From the NCBI GenBank assembly GCA_963713355.1, contig CAVQLK010000001.1, positions 199,295 to 263,294 on the forward strand: a DNA stretch of 64,000 nt, given 5' to 3'. Every line of letters begins with the position of its first letter. Positions within the stretch are counted from its first letter, which is position 1. A program made the translations under genes and the position numbers. Below the pieces are notes generated by a model. The model made no database searches. It was not told the origin of the DNA and saw nothing but the letters and a program-made list of their open reading frames with translations. Source of the stretch: FEN-1219 sp963713355. GTDB lineage: Bacteria; Pseudomonadota; Gammaproteobacteria; Steroidobacterales; Rariloculaceae. This document shows positions 17,449 through 26,240 of the stretch, piece after piece.

Positions 17449-17922
17449 TCAACGCGCAGCGTCGAGTCGCGTCACGCTCGTCAGGCGAAGATCGAGCTCG
17501 TCGCCGATGAAGTCCGAGTCGTAGTCGATGTAGATCTCGCGCGGATAACCGAGCGCGGCATCGTAAACGGCCCGCACTTGCACCCCTCGCTCGAAGGCCG
17601 AGGCGATCAGGCCGAACAGGCCGTCCACGGTCCAGTAGTACTCGAAGTTCTTGTCGGCGGCCGGCACCTCGGTCGTGCTGCCGGCCGGCCGGTGGCGCAC
17701 GGCCGTGACGGCGTCGTCGCGCACCGTGACGACGGTCTCGGGCGGCGATTCACGATGACATTCGCAGTACTTGTGATAACCGTACTCGTAGCCGGCAAGC
17801 GCAGCGGCCTGCCAGCGCGCGCGTGCGCCATCGAGCTCGGCATCGGCAACCACGGGGATCGCCGCAGCGAAGGCAAGGGCCGCGACGGCTACATGAATCG
17901 TTGTGCTGGAGCGCATCGTCAT
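17449..17922 (-). CDS. Exported protein, DUF6174-like
   Basis: This 157-residue protein has a signal peptide (residues 1-27, ending VVADA) and a mature domain starting ELDGARARWQAAALAGYEYG. Features are a paired-cysteine motif YHKYCECHRESPPE, a VTVRDDAVTAVRH strand pair and the ending PREIYIDYDSDFIGDELDL. This pattern fits the DUF6174 family of small exported proteins with unknown function. The gene follows the DUF3012 lipoprotein gene by 3 bases. Confidence 0.75.
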   Translation of the reverse strand: MTMRSSTTIHVAVAALAFAAAIPVVADAELDGARARWQAAALAGYEYGYHKYCECHRESPPETVVTVRDDAVTAVRHRPAGSTTEVPAADKNFEYYWTVDGLFGLIASAFERGVQVRAVYDAALGYPREIYIDYDSDFIGDELDLRLTSVTRLDAAR

Positions 17923-17925
17923 AGT

Positions 17926-18093
17926 CTAGAGCACGCAGCTGCGGGCAAACTCGAGCGCCTCGTTGGCCGTCCAATCGCCGCGCGGTTTCTCGCGCATCGC
18001 TTCGCACCATCGCGGGGAGCCGACCTCGGGCGCGCACGCCGAGAGCCAGGCCGTCACCGCCAGCAGCACCGTCGCCCGCTTGAGACCCCGCAT
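17926..18093 (-). CDS. DUF3012 family small lipoprotein
   Basis: This very small protein (55 residues) has a lipoprotein signal ending in the lipobox LSAC, with the acylated Cys at residue 20. The mature part APEVGSPRWCEAMREKPRGD followed by WTANEALEFARSCVL is the complete DUF3012 motif. The family consists of short proteobacterial lipoproteins of unknown function. It is upstream of, and probably co-transcribed with, the DUF6174-like gene. Confidence 0.85.
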   Translation of the reverse strand: MRGLKRATVLLAVTAWLSACAPEVGSPRWCEAMREKPRGDWTANEALEFARSCVL

Positions 18094-18164
18094 CCCGCCC
18101 GCTCCCTCAGCCATCCTGCAATCTCGCGGCCATTCTAGAGCAGGCGACGGCCGCAATTCGCGCC

Positions 18165-18518
18165 TCAAGCGGGCGCGCCGGGCCGGGGCCTGCTGATCCA
18201 GATCAGCACGGCCGAGACGAGCAGCCCGAGATCGAGCCATCCGACCCATTGGAGCCAGTGATCGCGCGGCAGCAGCGAGACGCCGATCGGAAAGAACGAG
18301 GCCAAGAACAGCAGTGCGATGACCAGCGCGTGGCCGTGCACGGCGGCGATTCCGGCGAACACCGCGAGCGCCACGAACACGAGCGCCGTCACGACATTCA
18401 AGTTCGCAAGCGTAAGGCCTGCCGAGGGTACCCAGAGCACGTACGCCCACGCGCTCGCGAGCGCGGCTGCGCAGACGAGCCCCACGAGCCGGCCGAGCCA
18501 GTTGATGCCCTTCGCCAT
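18165..18518 (-). CDS. Hypothetical membrane protein
   Basis: This 117-residue protein has about four hydrophobic segments (LVGLVCAAALASAWAYVLWV; VTALVFVALAVFAGIAAVHG; ALVIALLFLASFFPIGVSLL; LDLGLLVSAVLIWI) and short polar loops. I do not recognise a named family. It lies in a minus-strand run between a small glycine-rich membrane protein and the DUF3012 lipoprotein. Confidence 0.7.
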   Translation of the reverse strand: MAKGINWLGRLVGLVCAAALASAWAYVLWVPSAGLTLANLNVVTALVFVALAVFAGIAAVHGHALVIALLFLASFFPIGVSLLPRDHWLQWVGWLDLGLLVSAVLIWISRPRPGAPA

Positions 18519-18524
18519 TCGTCG

Positions 18525-18776
18525 CTAGACCTTACCGGACGCGATGACGATCGCGGCCGCGAACACCGTGAAGCCGATGCCGACTCCGAGGCCCGCGCCG
18601 ATCAGCGCACCGATGAAGAGGTTGCCGAACAGCAGGCCCGCGCCCGCGCCGAGGGCGGTCCCCCAGAGCAGCCCGCCGGGAATCGCGATCGTGCCCCACA
18701 ACGGAAACGGGCTCTTCGGGGGTGGTTTGGTCGGTTCGTTCACGGCCCACTCGTGCGCCGGCACTTCGCGCATCAA
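18525..18776 (-). CDS. Small glycine-rich membrane protein
   Basis: This 83-residue protein has a proline-rich polar start (NEPTKPPPKSPFPLWGTIAI) and two Gly/Ala-rich membrane helices that probably pack as a hairpin. It overlaps the stop codon of the upstream diguanylate cyclase by 4 bases (18773-18776), so translation is likely coupled. No family recognised. Confidence 0.6.
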   Translation of the reverse strand: MMREVPAHEWAVNEPTKPPPKSPFPLWGTIAIPGGLLWGTALGAGAGLLFGNLFIGALIGAGLGVGIGFTVFAAAIVIASGKV

Positions 18777-19840
18777 CGCTTCTGAATGACCAGCTTGCCC
18801 TTCGGCGGCTCGCGCAGATTCTTGTCCTTGTACATGGCGCGATCGGCGGCCGCCATCACGGTCTGTAAGTTGTTGCCGGTCTCGGGGAACGACGCAGCAC
18901 CGACGTTGACCTTGATGCGGACCATCTTCACGTCGACTTCGAGCGTCGTCGAGAACACGACGTTGCGGACGCGCTGCGCGACCTCCTCGGCAATCTCCTT
19001 GTCCACGCCGGAGAGCAAGGCGATGAACTCGTCGCCGCCGTAGCGCGCGACGACGTCGGTCGAGCGCGTCAACCGAAGCAAGGCTTCCGCGACGAGGTTG
19101 ACGGCGCGGCTGCCGGCCTCGTGCCCATACGTGTCGTTGATCGTCTTCAAATGCTCGATGTCGATCATCAAGATCGAGTAGGGACGATCACCGCGGCTCG
19201 CCGCGTTGTGCTCTTGCTCGGCGAGCCGCGCGAAGGCGCGCATGTTGTACAGCGAAGTCAGCTCGTCACGATCCGAGAGCGCGCGAATGTGGCTCTTCGC
19301 CGTGTTGATGTTGTCGACGAGCAGCGTCGTCGAGAACGCCACGAGGACGAACGGCGCGAGCACGCCCACTGCCGTGATGCCGAACTGCGCATTCAAGCCT
19401 TGCAGGCCCTCCGTCAGCATTCCCACGAGCGGATAGCAGAGAAAAACGAGCGCGACGACGAGCGCCGCTGCGCGCTTGCCAAGCGCCAACGCGGCCGTGA
19501 TGATCGGTAGCAAGTAAAGATTGACGAGCGGACTGTTCACGCCGCCCGACACGACGAGCACGGCGGACAGAAACGCCAGCATGACGAGGATCTCGAAGCC
19601 GAGCTTGAAGTGCGTGTGCTTCGCGAACGGCCGGCCGTAGCGAAAGAGCAGCACGAAAGCCGCGAAGCCGAGCAACACACCGAGCACGCCGGCGCTGTGA
19701 GCAATCGCCGGATTCCCGATGAACAAATAAAGAACGACCAGTATCAGCAGCAGCCATTCGACTTCGGCGATGCTGCGCGCGAAGCCGCGCAGCTGGGCTT
19801 GCTCGATCTCGAGACTACGCTCGATGGGATCGCGGCTCAT
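18773..19840 (-). CDS. Membrane-bound diguanylate cyclase (GGDEF)
   Basis: This 355-residue protein has an N-terminal membrane domain of about six segments (residues 28-175), then a GGDEF domain. The active-site motif RYGGDEF is intact at 266-272, and the substrate-binding stretch is IEHLKTINDTYGHEAG. A product-inhibition I-site RSTD lies at 259-262, exactly five residues before GGDEF. It should make cyclic di-GMP in response to a membrane signal. Downstream small membrane protein genes may belong to the same transcript. Confidence 0.92.
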   Translation of the reverse strand: MSRDPIERSLEIEQAQLRGFARSIAEVEWLLLILVVLYLFIGNPAIAHSAGVLGVLLGFAAFVLLFRYGRPFAKHTHFKLGFEILVMLAFLSAVLVVSGGVNSPLVNLYLLPIITAALALGKRAAALVVALVFLCYPLVGMLTEGLQGLNAQFGITAVGVLAPFVLVAFSTTLLVDNINTAKSHIRALSDRDELTSLYNMRAFARLAEQEHNAASRGDRPYSILMIDIEHLKTINDTYGHEAGSRAVNLVAEALLRLTRSTDVVARYGGDEFIALLSGVDKEIAEEVAQRVRNVVFSTTLEVDVKMVRIKVNVGAASFPETGNNLQTVMAAADRAMYKDKNLREPPKGKLVIQKR

Positions 19841-19876
19841 GGCGACACGTTAACCGCGGCGGGCCGCGGCGTCGAG

Positions 19877-21124
19877 TCACTGCACCTGCGTCAGCGTGAT
19901 GGAGTCGTAGCTGATGAGCCGCAGCGCCTCGAGCAACTGGATGTCGTCGCGCAGCGCGACGCGCCCGTTCACACCGCGATACTGGCGGTGCGGATCGTCG
20001 CTGTGAATGACGACGTCGGGCTCGATGCCGCTGCCGTTGATCGAGCGTCCCGAAGGCGTCAGATAGCGCGACGTCGTGAGCTTGATGGCGCTGCCTTCGC
20101 CGAGCGGCATCACCGTTTGCACCGAACCTTTGCCGTAAGTCTTCTCGCCGACGATGCGCGCTCGCTCGTGATCTTGCAGCGCGCCGGCAACGATCTCGGA
20201 CGCCGAAGCCGACGCCGAGTTGACGAGCACGACCGTCGGCACGCCCTCGAGCACGTCGCCGGCATCGGCCGACTGCTCGAACTGCGCCTTGCGCATGCGC
20301 CCCGTGCCGCTGACGATCACGCCGCTGTCGAGAAACGCATCGGCTACCTGCACTGCCGCGTCGAGCAGCCCGCCCGGGTTGCTGCGCAGGTCGAGCACGA
20401 CACCGAGCAGCTCGTCGCGTCCCGAGGCGGCTGTGAGCTCGCGAACCGCGCGCTCGAGATCCGCCGCCGTGGTCTCCGCGAACGACGACAAGCGCAGGTA
20501 CGCGAGACCGTTGCCGAGGTACTCGCTCTGCACAGACTTCACGTGGACCTCACTGCGAGTCAACGCGAAATGCAGCGGCGTCGCGCTGCCGGGGCGCATG
20601 ACGTCGAGCGTGACAGACGTGCCCGGATCGCCGCGCATGCGCGCGACCGAAGCCGCGACGTTACCAGAATCGACGGGAACACTGTCGACGGCCGAGACAA
20701 CGTCGCCGGGGAGGATCCCGGCGCGCTCTGCCGGAGCACCTTCGAGCGGCGCCACGACCGTGACCTTGCCGCCCTCGAGGTTCACGTCGAGCCCAACTCC
20801 CGTGTAGTTGCCCGTCGTGCTGATGCGGATGTCCTCGTAGGCCTCGGCGTCGAGAAACGTCGAGTGCTGATCGAGGTCGGAGACGATACCGCGAATCGCG
20901 GCTTCGACGATGCGCTGGTCGTCGACCTTATCGACGTACTCGCGCCGCACGCGGTCGATGACCTCGGCGACGAGCGCCGCGGACTCGATCGTCGGGTCGA
21001 GCGGTGCCGCAACGGCCGTCCCTCGCGCCGTCAACGCGTTCCAGACCGTACTCGACAGTGCCAGCCCAAGCCCGAACACGACGCCGGTGAGCAGCACGAC
21101 TAGGCCGCGGAGAGTCGGGACCAT
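19877..21124 (-). CDS. ctpA: S41-family C-terminal processing peptidase (CtpA-like)
   Basis: This 415-residue envelope protease has an N-terminal signal anchor, a PDZ domain (TGVGLDVNLEGGKVTVVAPL through GILPGDVVSAVDS) and an S41 catalytic core. The Ser is in SASASASEIVAGAL and the Lys in GEKTYGKGSVQTVMP. The family cuts envelope proteins at the C-terminus and in Pseudomonas controls murein hydrolases. The envC-like gene lies upstream in the same direction, the order found in Pseudomonas. Confidence 0.93.
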   Translation of the reverse strand: MVPTLRGLVVLLTGVVFGLGLALSSTVWNALTARGTAVAAPLDPTIESAALVAEVIDRVRREYVDKVDDQRIVEAAIRGIVSDLDQHSTFLDAEAYEDIRISTTGNYTGVGLDVNLEGGKVTVVAPLEGAPAERAGILPGDVVSAVDSVPVDSGNVAASVARMRGDPGTSVTLDVMRPGSATPLHFALTRSEVHVKSVQSEYLGNGLAYLRLSSFAETTAADLERAVRELTAASGRDELLGVVLDLRSNPGGLLDAAVQVADAFLDSGVIVSGTGRMRKAQFEQSADAGDVLEGVPTVVLVNSASASASEIVAGALQDHERARIVGEKTYGKGSVQTVMPLGEGSAIKLTTSRYLTPSGRSINGSGIEPDVVIHSDDPHRQYRGVNGRVALRDDIQLLEALRLISYDSITLTQVQ

Positions 21125-21218
21125 TCGTTGTTCTTATTCCCCCGGGAGTACCGTCGGCACCTTATCACAGGGTCGCCGGGCCAACGCAAACGCTTTTGGT
21201 TATGTCGCACACGCGCCA

Positions 21219-22403
21219 TCAGCGGGCCGCGGGGCGCTTGGCGATCCACGAGCTCGGATCGACGGGCTCGCCGTTGAACCGAATTTCGAAGTACAAGGCC
21301 GCCCGCGCCTGCCCGCCCGTATCGCCGACTTGCGCAATAGGCTCGCCGGGCCCAACCCAGTCGCCGGATTCCTTGAGCAGCGCCTCGTTGTGACCGTAGA
21401 GGGTCATGTAGCCGCCGCCGTGATCGACGATGACGAGGAGGCCGAGGCCGGCGAGCCAGTCCGCGAACGCGACGCGGCCGTGATGGACGGCCCGCACGGG
21501 CGTGCCCGCGGCCGCTTCGAGCAGCACGCCGTTCCATTTGACGGGACCGGAGCCGCGCGATTGCCCGTACGCGCCGGCGATGCGCCCCTGCACGGGCCAG
21601 GCGAGCTTGCCCTTCGCCCTCGCAAACGGCTCGTCCGTTTCGACGGGAAAATCGGCCATGACCTCGCTCAAGCGCAGAACGAGGTTGGCGAGCCGCTGCT
21701 CCTCTGCGCGGAGCTTTGCGACGGCCGCAGTGCCGTCGCGAATCTCCTCGTTGACCTGCGCGACGGCGACGCGGCGCTCGTCGCGCGCTTTTTCGAGGTT
21801 TGCGAGCTCGCGCGCTTGCGCCGCTTCGAGGGCCGCAAGCTCCGCTTCGACGCGCGCGGTCTTGCCCTCGAGCTCCGCGAGCGTTGCGAGCTCGCCGGCG
21901 ACGGCGCCGATGCGCGTCGACCGCGCGCGATTGTAGTAGTCGAAATAGATGAGCATCCTGCCGAGCGCGGCGGGGCTCTCTTGTATCAGCAGCAACTTGA
22001 AGAGCTCCGCGCGGCCGGCCATGTAGCTCGCGCGCACCTGACGCGCGAGCGCCTCTTTCTCTGCCGCGAGCCGGCGACCTGCGCGCTGCGTTTCTTGCGT
22101 GAGCTCGCGCCTCGCCGTCTGTTGTGCGGCCAGCTTCTTGCGTACGTCGGCCAGTTGCCGGGTCGCTGCCGCCATCTGCACCTCGGCGGCGCGAAGGTCC
22201 CGCGCGCGCTCGTCGCGCCGCGTCGTCTCGCGCGCGATGCGGTCTTGCAGCTCTTTGATCTCTTTGCGAACGGCCGACAGCGCGGCTTCGCTCTCGTGCC
22301 GGTCCTGCGCGAACGCGAGCGACCAGCCGAGCGTGGCCGTCGCGAGAGCCGCCGCGCCGAGCCCGGCGAGGCGACGCCGTCCCGATGACCCGTCGATCCG
22401 CAT
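21219..22403 (-). CDS. envC: EnvC-like murein hydrolase activator
   Basis: This 394-residue periplasmic protein has a signal peptide, a long N-terminal coiled coil (residues about 30-260, rich in Glu/Arg/Leu heptads) and a C-terminal LytM/M23-like domain. The domain contains GPVKWNGVLLEAAAGTPVRA and VDHGGGYMTLYGHNEAL. Zn-binding residues expected of an active M23 peptidase are missing at the GQSRGSG position, as in EnvC, which activates amidases instead of cutting murein. The start at 22403 gives a basic signal sequence; the frame extends further but would overlap the opposite rhodanese promoter. Confidence 0.88.
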   Translation of the reverse strand: MRIDGSSGRRRLAGLGAAALATATLGWSLAFAQDRHESEAALSAVRKEIKELQDRIARETTRRDERARDLRAAEVQMAAATRQLADVRKKLAAQQTARRELTQETQRAGRRLAAEKEALARQVRASYMAGRAELFKLLLIQESPAALGRMLIYFDYYNRARSTRIGAVAGELATLAELEGKTARVEAELAALEAAQARELANLEKARDERRVAVAQVNEEIRDGTAAVAKLRAEEQRLANLVLRLSEVMADFPVETDEPFARAKGKLAWPVQGRIAGAYGQSRGSGPVKWNGVLLEAAAGTPVRAVHHGRVAFADWLAGLGLLVIVDHGGGYMTLYGHNEALLKESGDWVGPGEPIAQVGDTGGQARAALYFEIRFNGEPVDPSSWIAKRPAAR

Positions 22404-22475
22404 ACGGGGCCGCAGTGTAGTCGCTTTGCGGCCTGCTTTTCGATGGCCGCGGCCGGGCCGTGGGCGGTGCGCTGG

Positions 22476-22481
22476 TATACT
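22476..22481 (+). promoter_or_regulatory. Extended -10 promoter element for rhodanese-grxC-secB
   Basis: TGGTATACT includes a -10 match (TATACT) with an upstream TGG, in the divergent gap between envC and the rhodanese gene, 29 bases before the ATG. No clear -35 is visible. Confidence 0.45.
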
Positions 22482-22509
22482 GGCCATCCGAATAGGAACC
22501 CAAGAGTTC

Positions 22510-22929
22510 ATGGCTCAGCTCGCCGATTTCGCCGGCAACCACGTTTGGCTCGTCGCGGGGCTCCTCGCCGCGTGGGCCGCCGTGATGTTCTACGAGCTGA
22601 AGCTGCGGAGCGGCGGGACGACGCACGTGACGACGGCCGATGCCGTGCGTCTCATCAATAAGGGGGCGCTCGTGATCGACGTGCGCAAGCCTGAAGAGTA
22701 CGAGAAAGGGCACATCGTCAACGCCCGCAACGTCCCGCTCGAACGCGTGCAGCAGGACGACGCCGCCATCAACAAGCAGAAGAGCAAGATCCTCCTCGCC
22801 GTTTGCGGCGACGGAGCGAACTCGGGGCGCGCGGCAGGTCACCTGCGCAAAGCGGGCTACGAGAACGCCTTCAGCCTCAAGGGCGGGCTCGCGGGGTGGC
22901 GCGCCGACAATCTGCCGTTGGTCAAGTAG
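22510..22929 (+). CDS. Membrane-anchored rhodanese-like protein
   Basis: This 139-residue protein has one N-terminal transmembrane helix (VWLVAGLLAAWAAVMFYEL) and a rhodanese domain (ADAVRLINKGALVIDVRKPE; catalytic Cys in LAVCGDGANSGRAAGHLRKA). The active-site loop CGDGANS has the length of sulfurtransferase loops. It precedes grxC and secB, the same order as in Pseudomonas. The sulfur acceptor is unknown. Confidence 0.9.
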   Translation: MAQLADFAGNHVWLVAGLLAAWAAVMFYELKLRSGGTTHVTTADAVRLINKGALVIDVRKPEEYEKGHIVNARNVPLERVQQDDAAINKQKSKILLAVCGDGANSGRAAGHLRKAGYENAFSLKGGLAGWRADNLPLVK

Positions 22930-22930
22930 C

Positions 22931-23203
22931 ATGGCGGACGCGCGCGTCATCGTGTATTCGCAGCCGTTTTGCGGCTACTGCAGCGCGGCGAAGCGGCTGC
23001 TCACGCAGAAGGGCGCGGAGTTCTCCGAGGTCGACGTCATGTTTGAGGCCGGCCGCCGCGACGAGATGATCGAGCGCAGTGGCGGCCGCCGTACCGTTCC
23101 GCAGATTTTCATTGACGGCCGCCACGTCGGCGGCTATGACGATCTCTCTGTTCTCGATAAATCCGGCGAGCTCGATCGCTTGCTCGCCGCGCCCGCACCC
23201 TAG
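22931..23203 (+). CDS. grxC: Glutaredoxin 3
   Basis: This 90-residue glutaredoxin has a dithiol active site CGYC in SQPFCGYCSAAKRLL, the cis-Pro loop TVPQIFIDGRHVGGYDDL and standard length. It reduces disulfides with glutathione. It begins 1 base after the rhodanese stop and is 32 bases upstream of secB, so the three genes form one operon. Confidence 0.95.
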   Translation: MADARVIVYSQPFCGYCSAAKRLLTQKGAEFSEVDVMFEAGRRDEMIERSGGRRTVPQIFIDGRHVGGYDDLSVLDKSGELDRLLAAPAP

Positions 23204-23235
23204 TTTCTTTCACCAAATCAACGACTGGACGAACG

Positions 23236-23757
23236 ATGGCCCAAGAGCAACCGACGCCTGCCCCACAAAAACAACTGGTCTTGCAGAAAATCTACGTGAA
23301 GGATTTGTCCTTCGAGTCGCCGAAGGCGCCGATGGTCTTCACGACGAATGTCTCGCCTCAGACGCAACTGAACGTGCGCTCGAGCGCGCAGCAGGTGGCG
23401 CCGGACGTCCAGGAGGTCACCTTGACGATTACCGTCGAGGCCAAGGACAAGGACTCCACGCTGTTCCTCGCCGAAGTGGCGCAGGCGGGGATCTTTCTGA
23501 TCCAAGGCTACACGCCCGAAGAGCAGCAGTTCCTCGTCGGCAGCTTCTGCCCGAACACGCTGTATCCGTTCGTGCGCGAAGCCGTCGCCGAGCTCGTGAC
23601 GAAGGGCGGATTTCCTCCGCTACTGCTCCAGCCGCTGAACTTCGACGCGATCTACGCGCAGGCCATGCAAGAACGCGCGACGCGCGGGAACGCGGCCGCG
23701 GCCGCGGCCGCGGCCGGTCAGCCGGCATCTGCGGCGGCGAGCGGCGAGACGCATTAG
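23236..23757 (+). CDS. secB: Protein-export chaperone SecB
   Basis: This 173-residue cytosolic chaperone keeps precursors unfolded for SecA. Family blocks are LQKIYVKDLSFESPKAP, the central VTLTITVEAKDKDSTLFLAE and CPNTLYPFVREAVAELVTKG followed by FPPLLLQPLNF. The C-terminal tail is unusually rich in alanine. Its TAG stop overlaps the probable start of gpsA. Confidence 0.95.
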   Translation: MAQEQPTPAPQKQLVLQKIYVKDLSFESPKAPMVFTTNVSPQTQLNVRSSAQQVAPDVQEVTLTITVEAKDKDSTLFLAEVAQAGIFLIQGYTPEEQQFLVGSFCPNTLYPFVREAVAELVTKGGFPPLLLQPLNFDAIYAQAMQERATRGNAAAAAAAAGQPASAAASGETH

Positions 23758-24754
23758 CACGGCGAGCCGCATCGCGATCGTCGGGGCCGGGTCGTGGGGC
23801 ACGGCGCTCGCCGTGCAGTTCGCGCGCGCGGGTCACCCCGCCGCGCTGTGGGCCCGCGACCCCGCTCACGCCGCCGCGATGCAGCGTGAACGGCGCAACG
23901 CGCGCTATCTTCCCGACACGCGATTTCCCGATCTCGTCGAGGCGACGGCCGATCTCGCGGCGGCCGTCACGCCGGCCGCCGACGTGCTCGTCGCCGTGCC
24001 GAGCCATGCGCTGCGCGAGACACTAACGGCGCTCGCTGGCCTGCCGCTGCGCCGCCTCGCCTGGGCGACGAAAGGCTTCGAGCTCGATACGGGTCTGCTG
24101 CCTTACCAGGTCGCGGGACAGCTCTTGCCGGCCAGCTTGCCGACGGCCGTCCTCTCGGGGCCGACGTTCGCGCGCGAGGTTGGCGCCGGTCTGCCGACGG
24201 CGATGACGATCGCGTCCGCCGATGCCGATTACGCGCAACGCCTCGCCGAGCGCATCAGCAGCGAGACGTTTCGCGCCTACACCTCGAACGACGTCGTCGG
24301 CGTCGAGGTCGGCGGCGCGACGAAGAACGTGTACGCCATCGGCGCCGGCATCTGCGACGGCCTCGGGTTCGGTGCGAACACGCGCATCGCGCTGATCGCG
24401 CGCGGCCTCGCCGAGATGACGCGGCTCGGGCTCGCGCTCGGCGGGCGCAAGGAAACATTCATGGGCTTGGCGGGCATGGGCGATCTCGTCCTCACCTGCA
24501 CGGACGACAAGTCGCGCAACCGCCGCTTCGGCCTTGCGCTCGCGGGCGGCGTGCCGCCGGCCGAAGCACTGCGCTCGATCGGTCAGGTCGTCGAGGGCTA
24601 CATCGGCGCGCGCGCCGTCCATCGCGTCGCAGAGCGCCACAAGGTGCCAATGCCGATCGTCGATCAGCTGAACAAGGTTCTGCACGAGGGCGCCGATCCG
24701 CGCGCCGCCGTCGCGGCGCTGATGCGCCGACCGATCAGCTCCGAGCTGGGGTAG
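23753..24754 (+). CDS. gpsA: Glycerol-3-phosphate dehydrogenase [NAD(P)+]; start codon unclear
   Basis: GpsA makes sn-glycerol-3-phosphate for phospholipids. The Rossmann motif IAIVGAGSWGTALAVQFARA begins near 23771. The catalytic Lys region is GATKNVYAIGAGICDGLGFG, and GRKETFMGLAGMGDLVLTC is conserved. No ATG, GTG or TTG precedes the Rossmann motif in frame; the first canonical codon, GTG at 23813, would cut it off. ATT at 23753, which overlaps the secB stop and has GGCGAG upstream, is my best start and would give 333 residues. A sequence error is the alternative. Confidence 0.88.
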   Translation: MSTASRIAIVGAGSWGTALAVQFARAGHPAALWARDPAHAAAMQRERRNARYLPDTRFPDLVEATADLAAAVTPAADVLVAVPSHALRETLTALAGLPLRRLAWATKGFELDTGLLPYQVAGQLLPASLPTAVLSGPTFAREVGAGLPTAMTIASADADYAQRLAERISSETFRAYTSNDVVGVEVGGATKNVYAIGAGICDGLGFGANTRIALIARGLAEMTRLGLALGGRKETFMGLAGMGDLVLTCTDDKSRNRRFGLALAGGVPPAEALRSIGQVVEGYIGARAVHRVAERHKVPMPIVDQLNKVLHEGADPRAAVAALMRRPISSELG

Positions 24755-25214
24755 CGCTGCCCGCGAACTCGAGCTGCCGCCACGCTTCGTAGACCGTGAC
24801 GGCTGCGGCGTTCGACAGGTTCAAGCTGCGATTGCCGGCGCGCATCGGAATGCGCAGCCTCATGTCCGGCGCGAACGTGTCGAGCAGCGCTTGCGGCAGC
24901 CCGCTCGTCTCGGGCCCGAACAGAAACGCATCGCCTTTGCGAAACGCTGCGTCGTAGACGGACCGCGTCGCCTTCGTCGTCAGGGCGAACAGCCGCGCCG
25001 GTTTGACGATCGCAATGCACGCATCTAGATCGGCATGCTCGCGCACGCTGGCCATCTCGTGATAATCGAGCCCGGCCCGCTTGACCTGCGCATCGCTCAA
25101 GTCGAACCCGAGAGGGTGCACGAGGTGCAGCGTCGCCCCCGCGTTCGCGCAGAGCCTAATCAAGTTGCCGGTGTTCGGCGGAATCTCCGGCTGAAACAGG
25201 ATCACGTGAAACAT
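24735..25214 (-). CDS. trmL: tRNA (cytidine(34)-2'-O)-methyltransferase TrmL
   Basis: This 159-residue SPOUT methyltransferase modifies the wobble base of leucine tRNAs. It starts MFHVILFQPEIPPNTGNLIR, then has FGPETSGLP (motif 2) and IPMRAGNRSLNLSNAAAVTV (motif 3), which form the trefoil knot. It converges on gpsA and their ends overlap by 20 bases. Confidence 0.95.
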   Translation of the reverse strand: MFHVILFQPEIPPNTGNLIRLCANAGATLHLVHPLGFDLSDAQVKRAGLDYHEMASVREHADLDACIAIVKPARLFALTTKATRSVYDAAFRKGDAFLFGPETSGLPQALLDTFAPDMRLRIPMRAGNRSLNLSNAAAVTVYEAWRQLEFAGSATPARS

Positions 25215-25264
25215 CGCCGCGAATCATAGACCGCTACGAGAGATACGCGGATAATTGCGCCCCG

Positions 25265-26218
25265 ATGAGCCGCCTAACGCTCGACTTCTGCGGTCTGAAG
25301 CTCAACTCGCCGATCGTGCTGCTGTCGGGCTGCGTCGGCTTCGGCGAGGAGTACACGCGGATCGAAGGCTTCAGCAACGCGGCCGTCGGCGCCATCGTGC
25401 TCAAGGGCACGACGCTCGCGCCGCGGCTCGGCAATCCGCCGCACCGCGTCTGGGAAACCCCAGCCGGCATGCTGAACGCGATCGGCCTCCAGAACCCCGG
25501 CGTCGAGTGCGTCGTCGACGAGATCCTGCCGACGCTCGATTTCGACGAGACGCGCTTCATCGCGAACGTTTGCGGCTCGACGATCGAGGAGTACGCCGAG
25601 GTCACGCGCCGCTTCGACGATTCTCCGATCGACGCCATGGAGATCAACATTTCCTGCCCGAACGTCAAGGAAGGCGGCGTCGCGTTCGGCAACTACCCGG
25701 ACATGTCGGCGCGCGTCGTCGCGGCTTGCCGCGCGGTGACGAAGAAGCCGCTGATCACGAAGCTGTCGCCGAACCAGACCGACATCCGCGCCAACGCGCG
25801 CGCCTGCATCGAAGCCGGCACCGACGCGTTCGCCGTCATCAACACGTTGATGGGCATGGCGATCGATGTCGAGACGCGCCAGCCGATCATCGGCAACATC
25901 CAAGGCGGGCTGTCGGGGCCCGCGATCCGGCCGATCGCGTTGCTGAAGGTCCATCAGGTCTATCAAGAGTGCAAGACACGCGGCATTCCGATCATCGGTC
26001 AAGGCGGCATCGTGTCGGCGCACGACGCGCTCGAGTTCGTGCTCGCGGGAGCGACGACGGTCGGTCTCGGCACGGCGCTGTTCTACGACCCGCTCGCGCC
26101 GATGAAGGTGAACGCGGGAATCGAGGATTACTTACGCGCGCATCGCTTCACGAGCATCACGGACCTCGTCGGCGGCATCGACCCAGCCAAAGCGCTGAAT
26201 CAGGCCGCGAGCGGCTGA
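25265..26218 (+). CDS. pyrD: Class 1 dihydroorotate dehydrogenase
   Basis: This 317-residue FMN-barrel enzyme of the class 1 type oxidises dihydroorotate to orotate in pyrimidine synthesis. The active-site base is Cys in MEINISCPNVKEGG, which marks class 1; class 2 enzymes use Ser. PVILLSG-like start PIVLLSGCVGFGEEY, INTLMGMAIDVETRQPIIGN and the phosphate-binding GQGGIVSAHDALEFVLAGAT are family landmarks. Gammaproteobacteria usually carry the membrane class 2 enzyme, and no pyrK electron-transfer subunit is adjacent. A dihydropyrimidine-dehydrogenase-like role is a weaker alternative. Confidence 0.88.
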   Translation: MSRLTLDFCGLKLNSPIVLLSGCVGFGEEYTRIEGFSNAAVGAIVLKGTTLAPRLGNPPHRVWETPAGMLNAIGLQNPGVECVVDEILPTLDFDETRFIANVCGSTIEEYAEVTRRFDDSPIDAMEINISCPNVKEGGVAFGNYPDMSARVVAACRAVTKKPLITKLSPNQTDIRANARACIEAGTDAFAVINTLMGMAIDVETRQPIIGNIQGGLSGPAIRPIALLKVHQVYQECKTRGIPIIGQGGIVSAHDALEFVLAGATTVGLGTALFYDPLAPMKVNAGIEDYLRAHRFTSITDLVGGIDPAKALNQAASG

Positions 26219-26240
26219 ACGCGTCACGAGCTAGGCCGCG

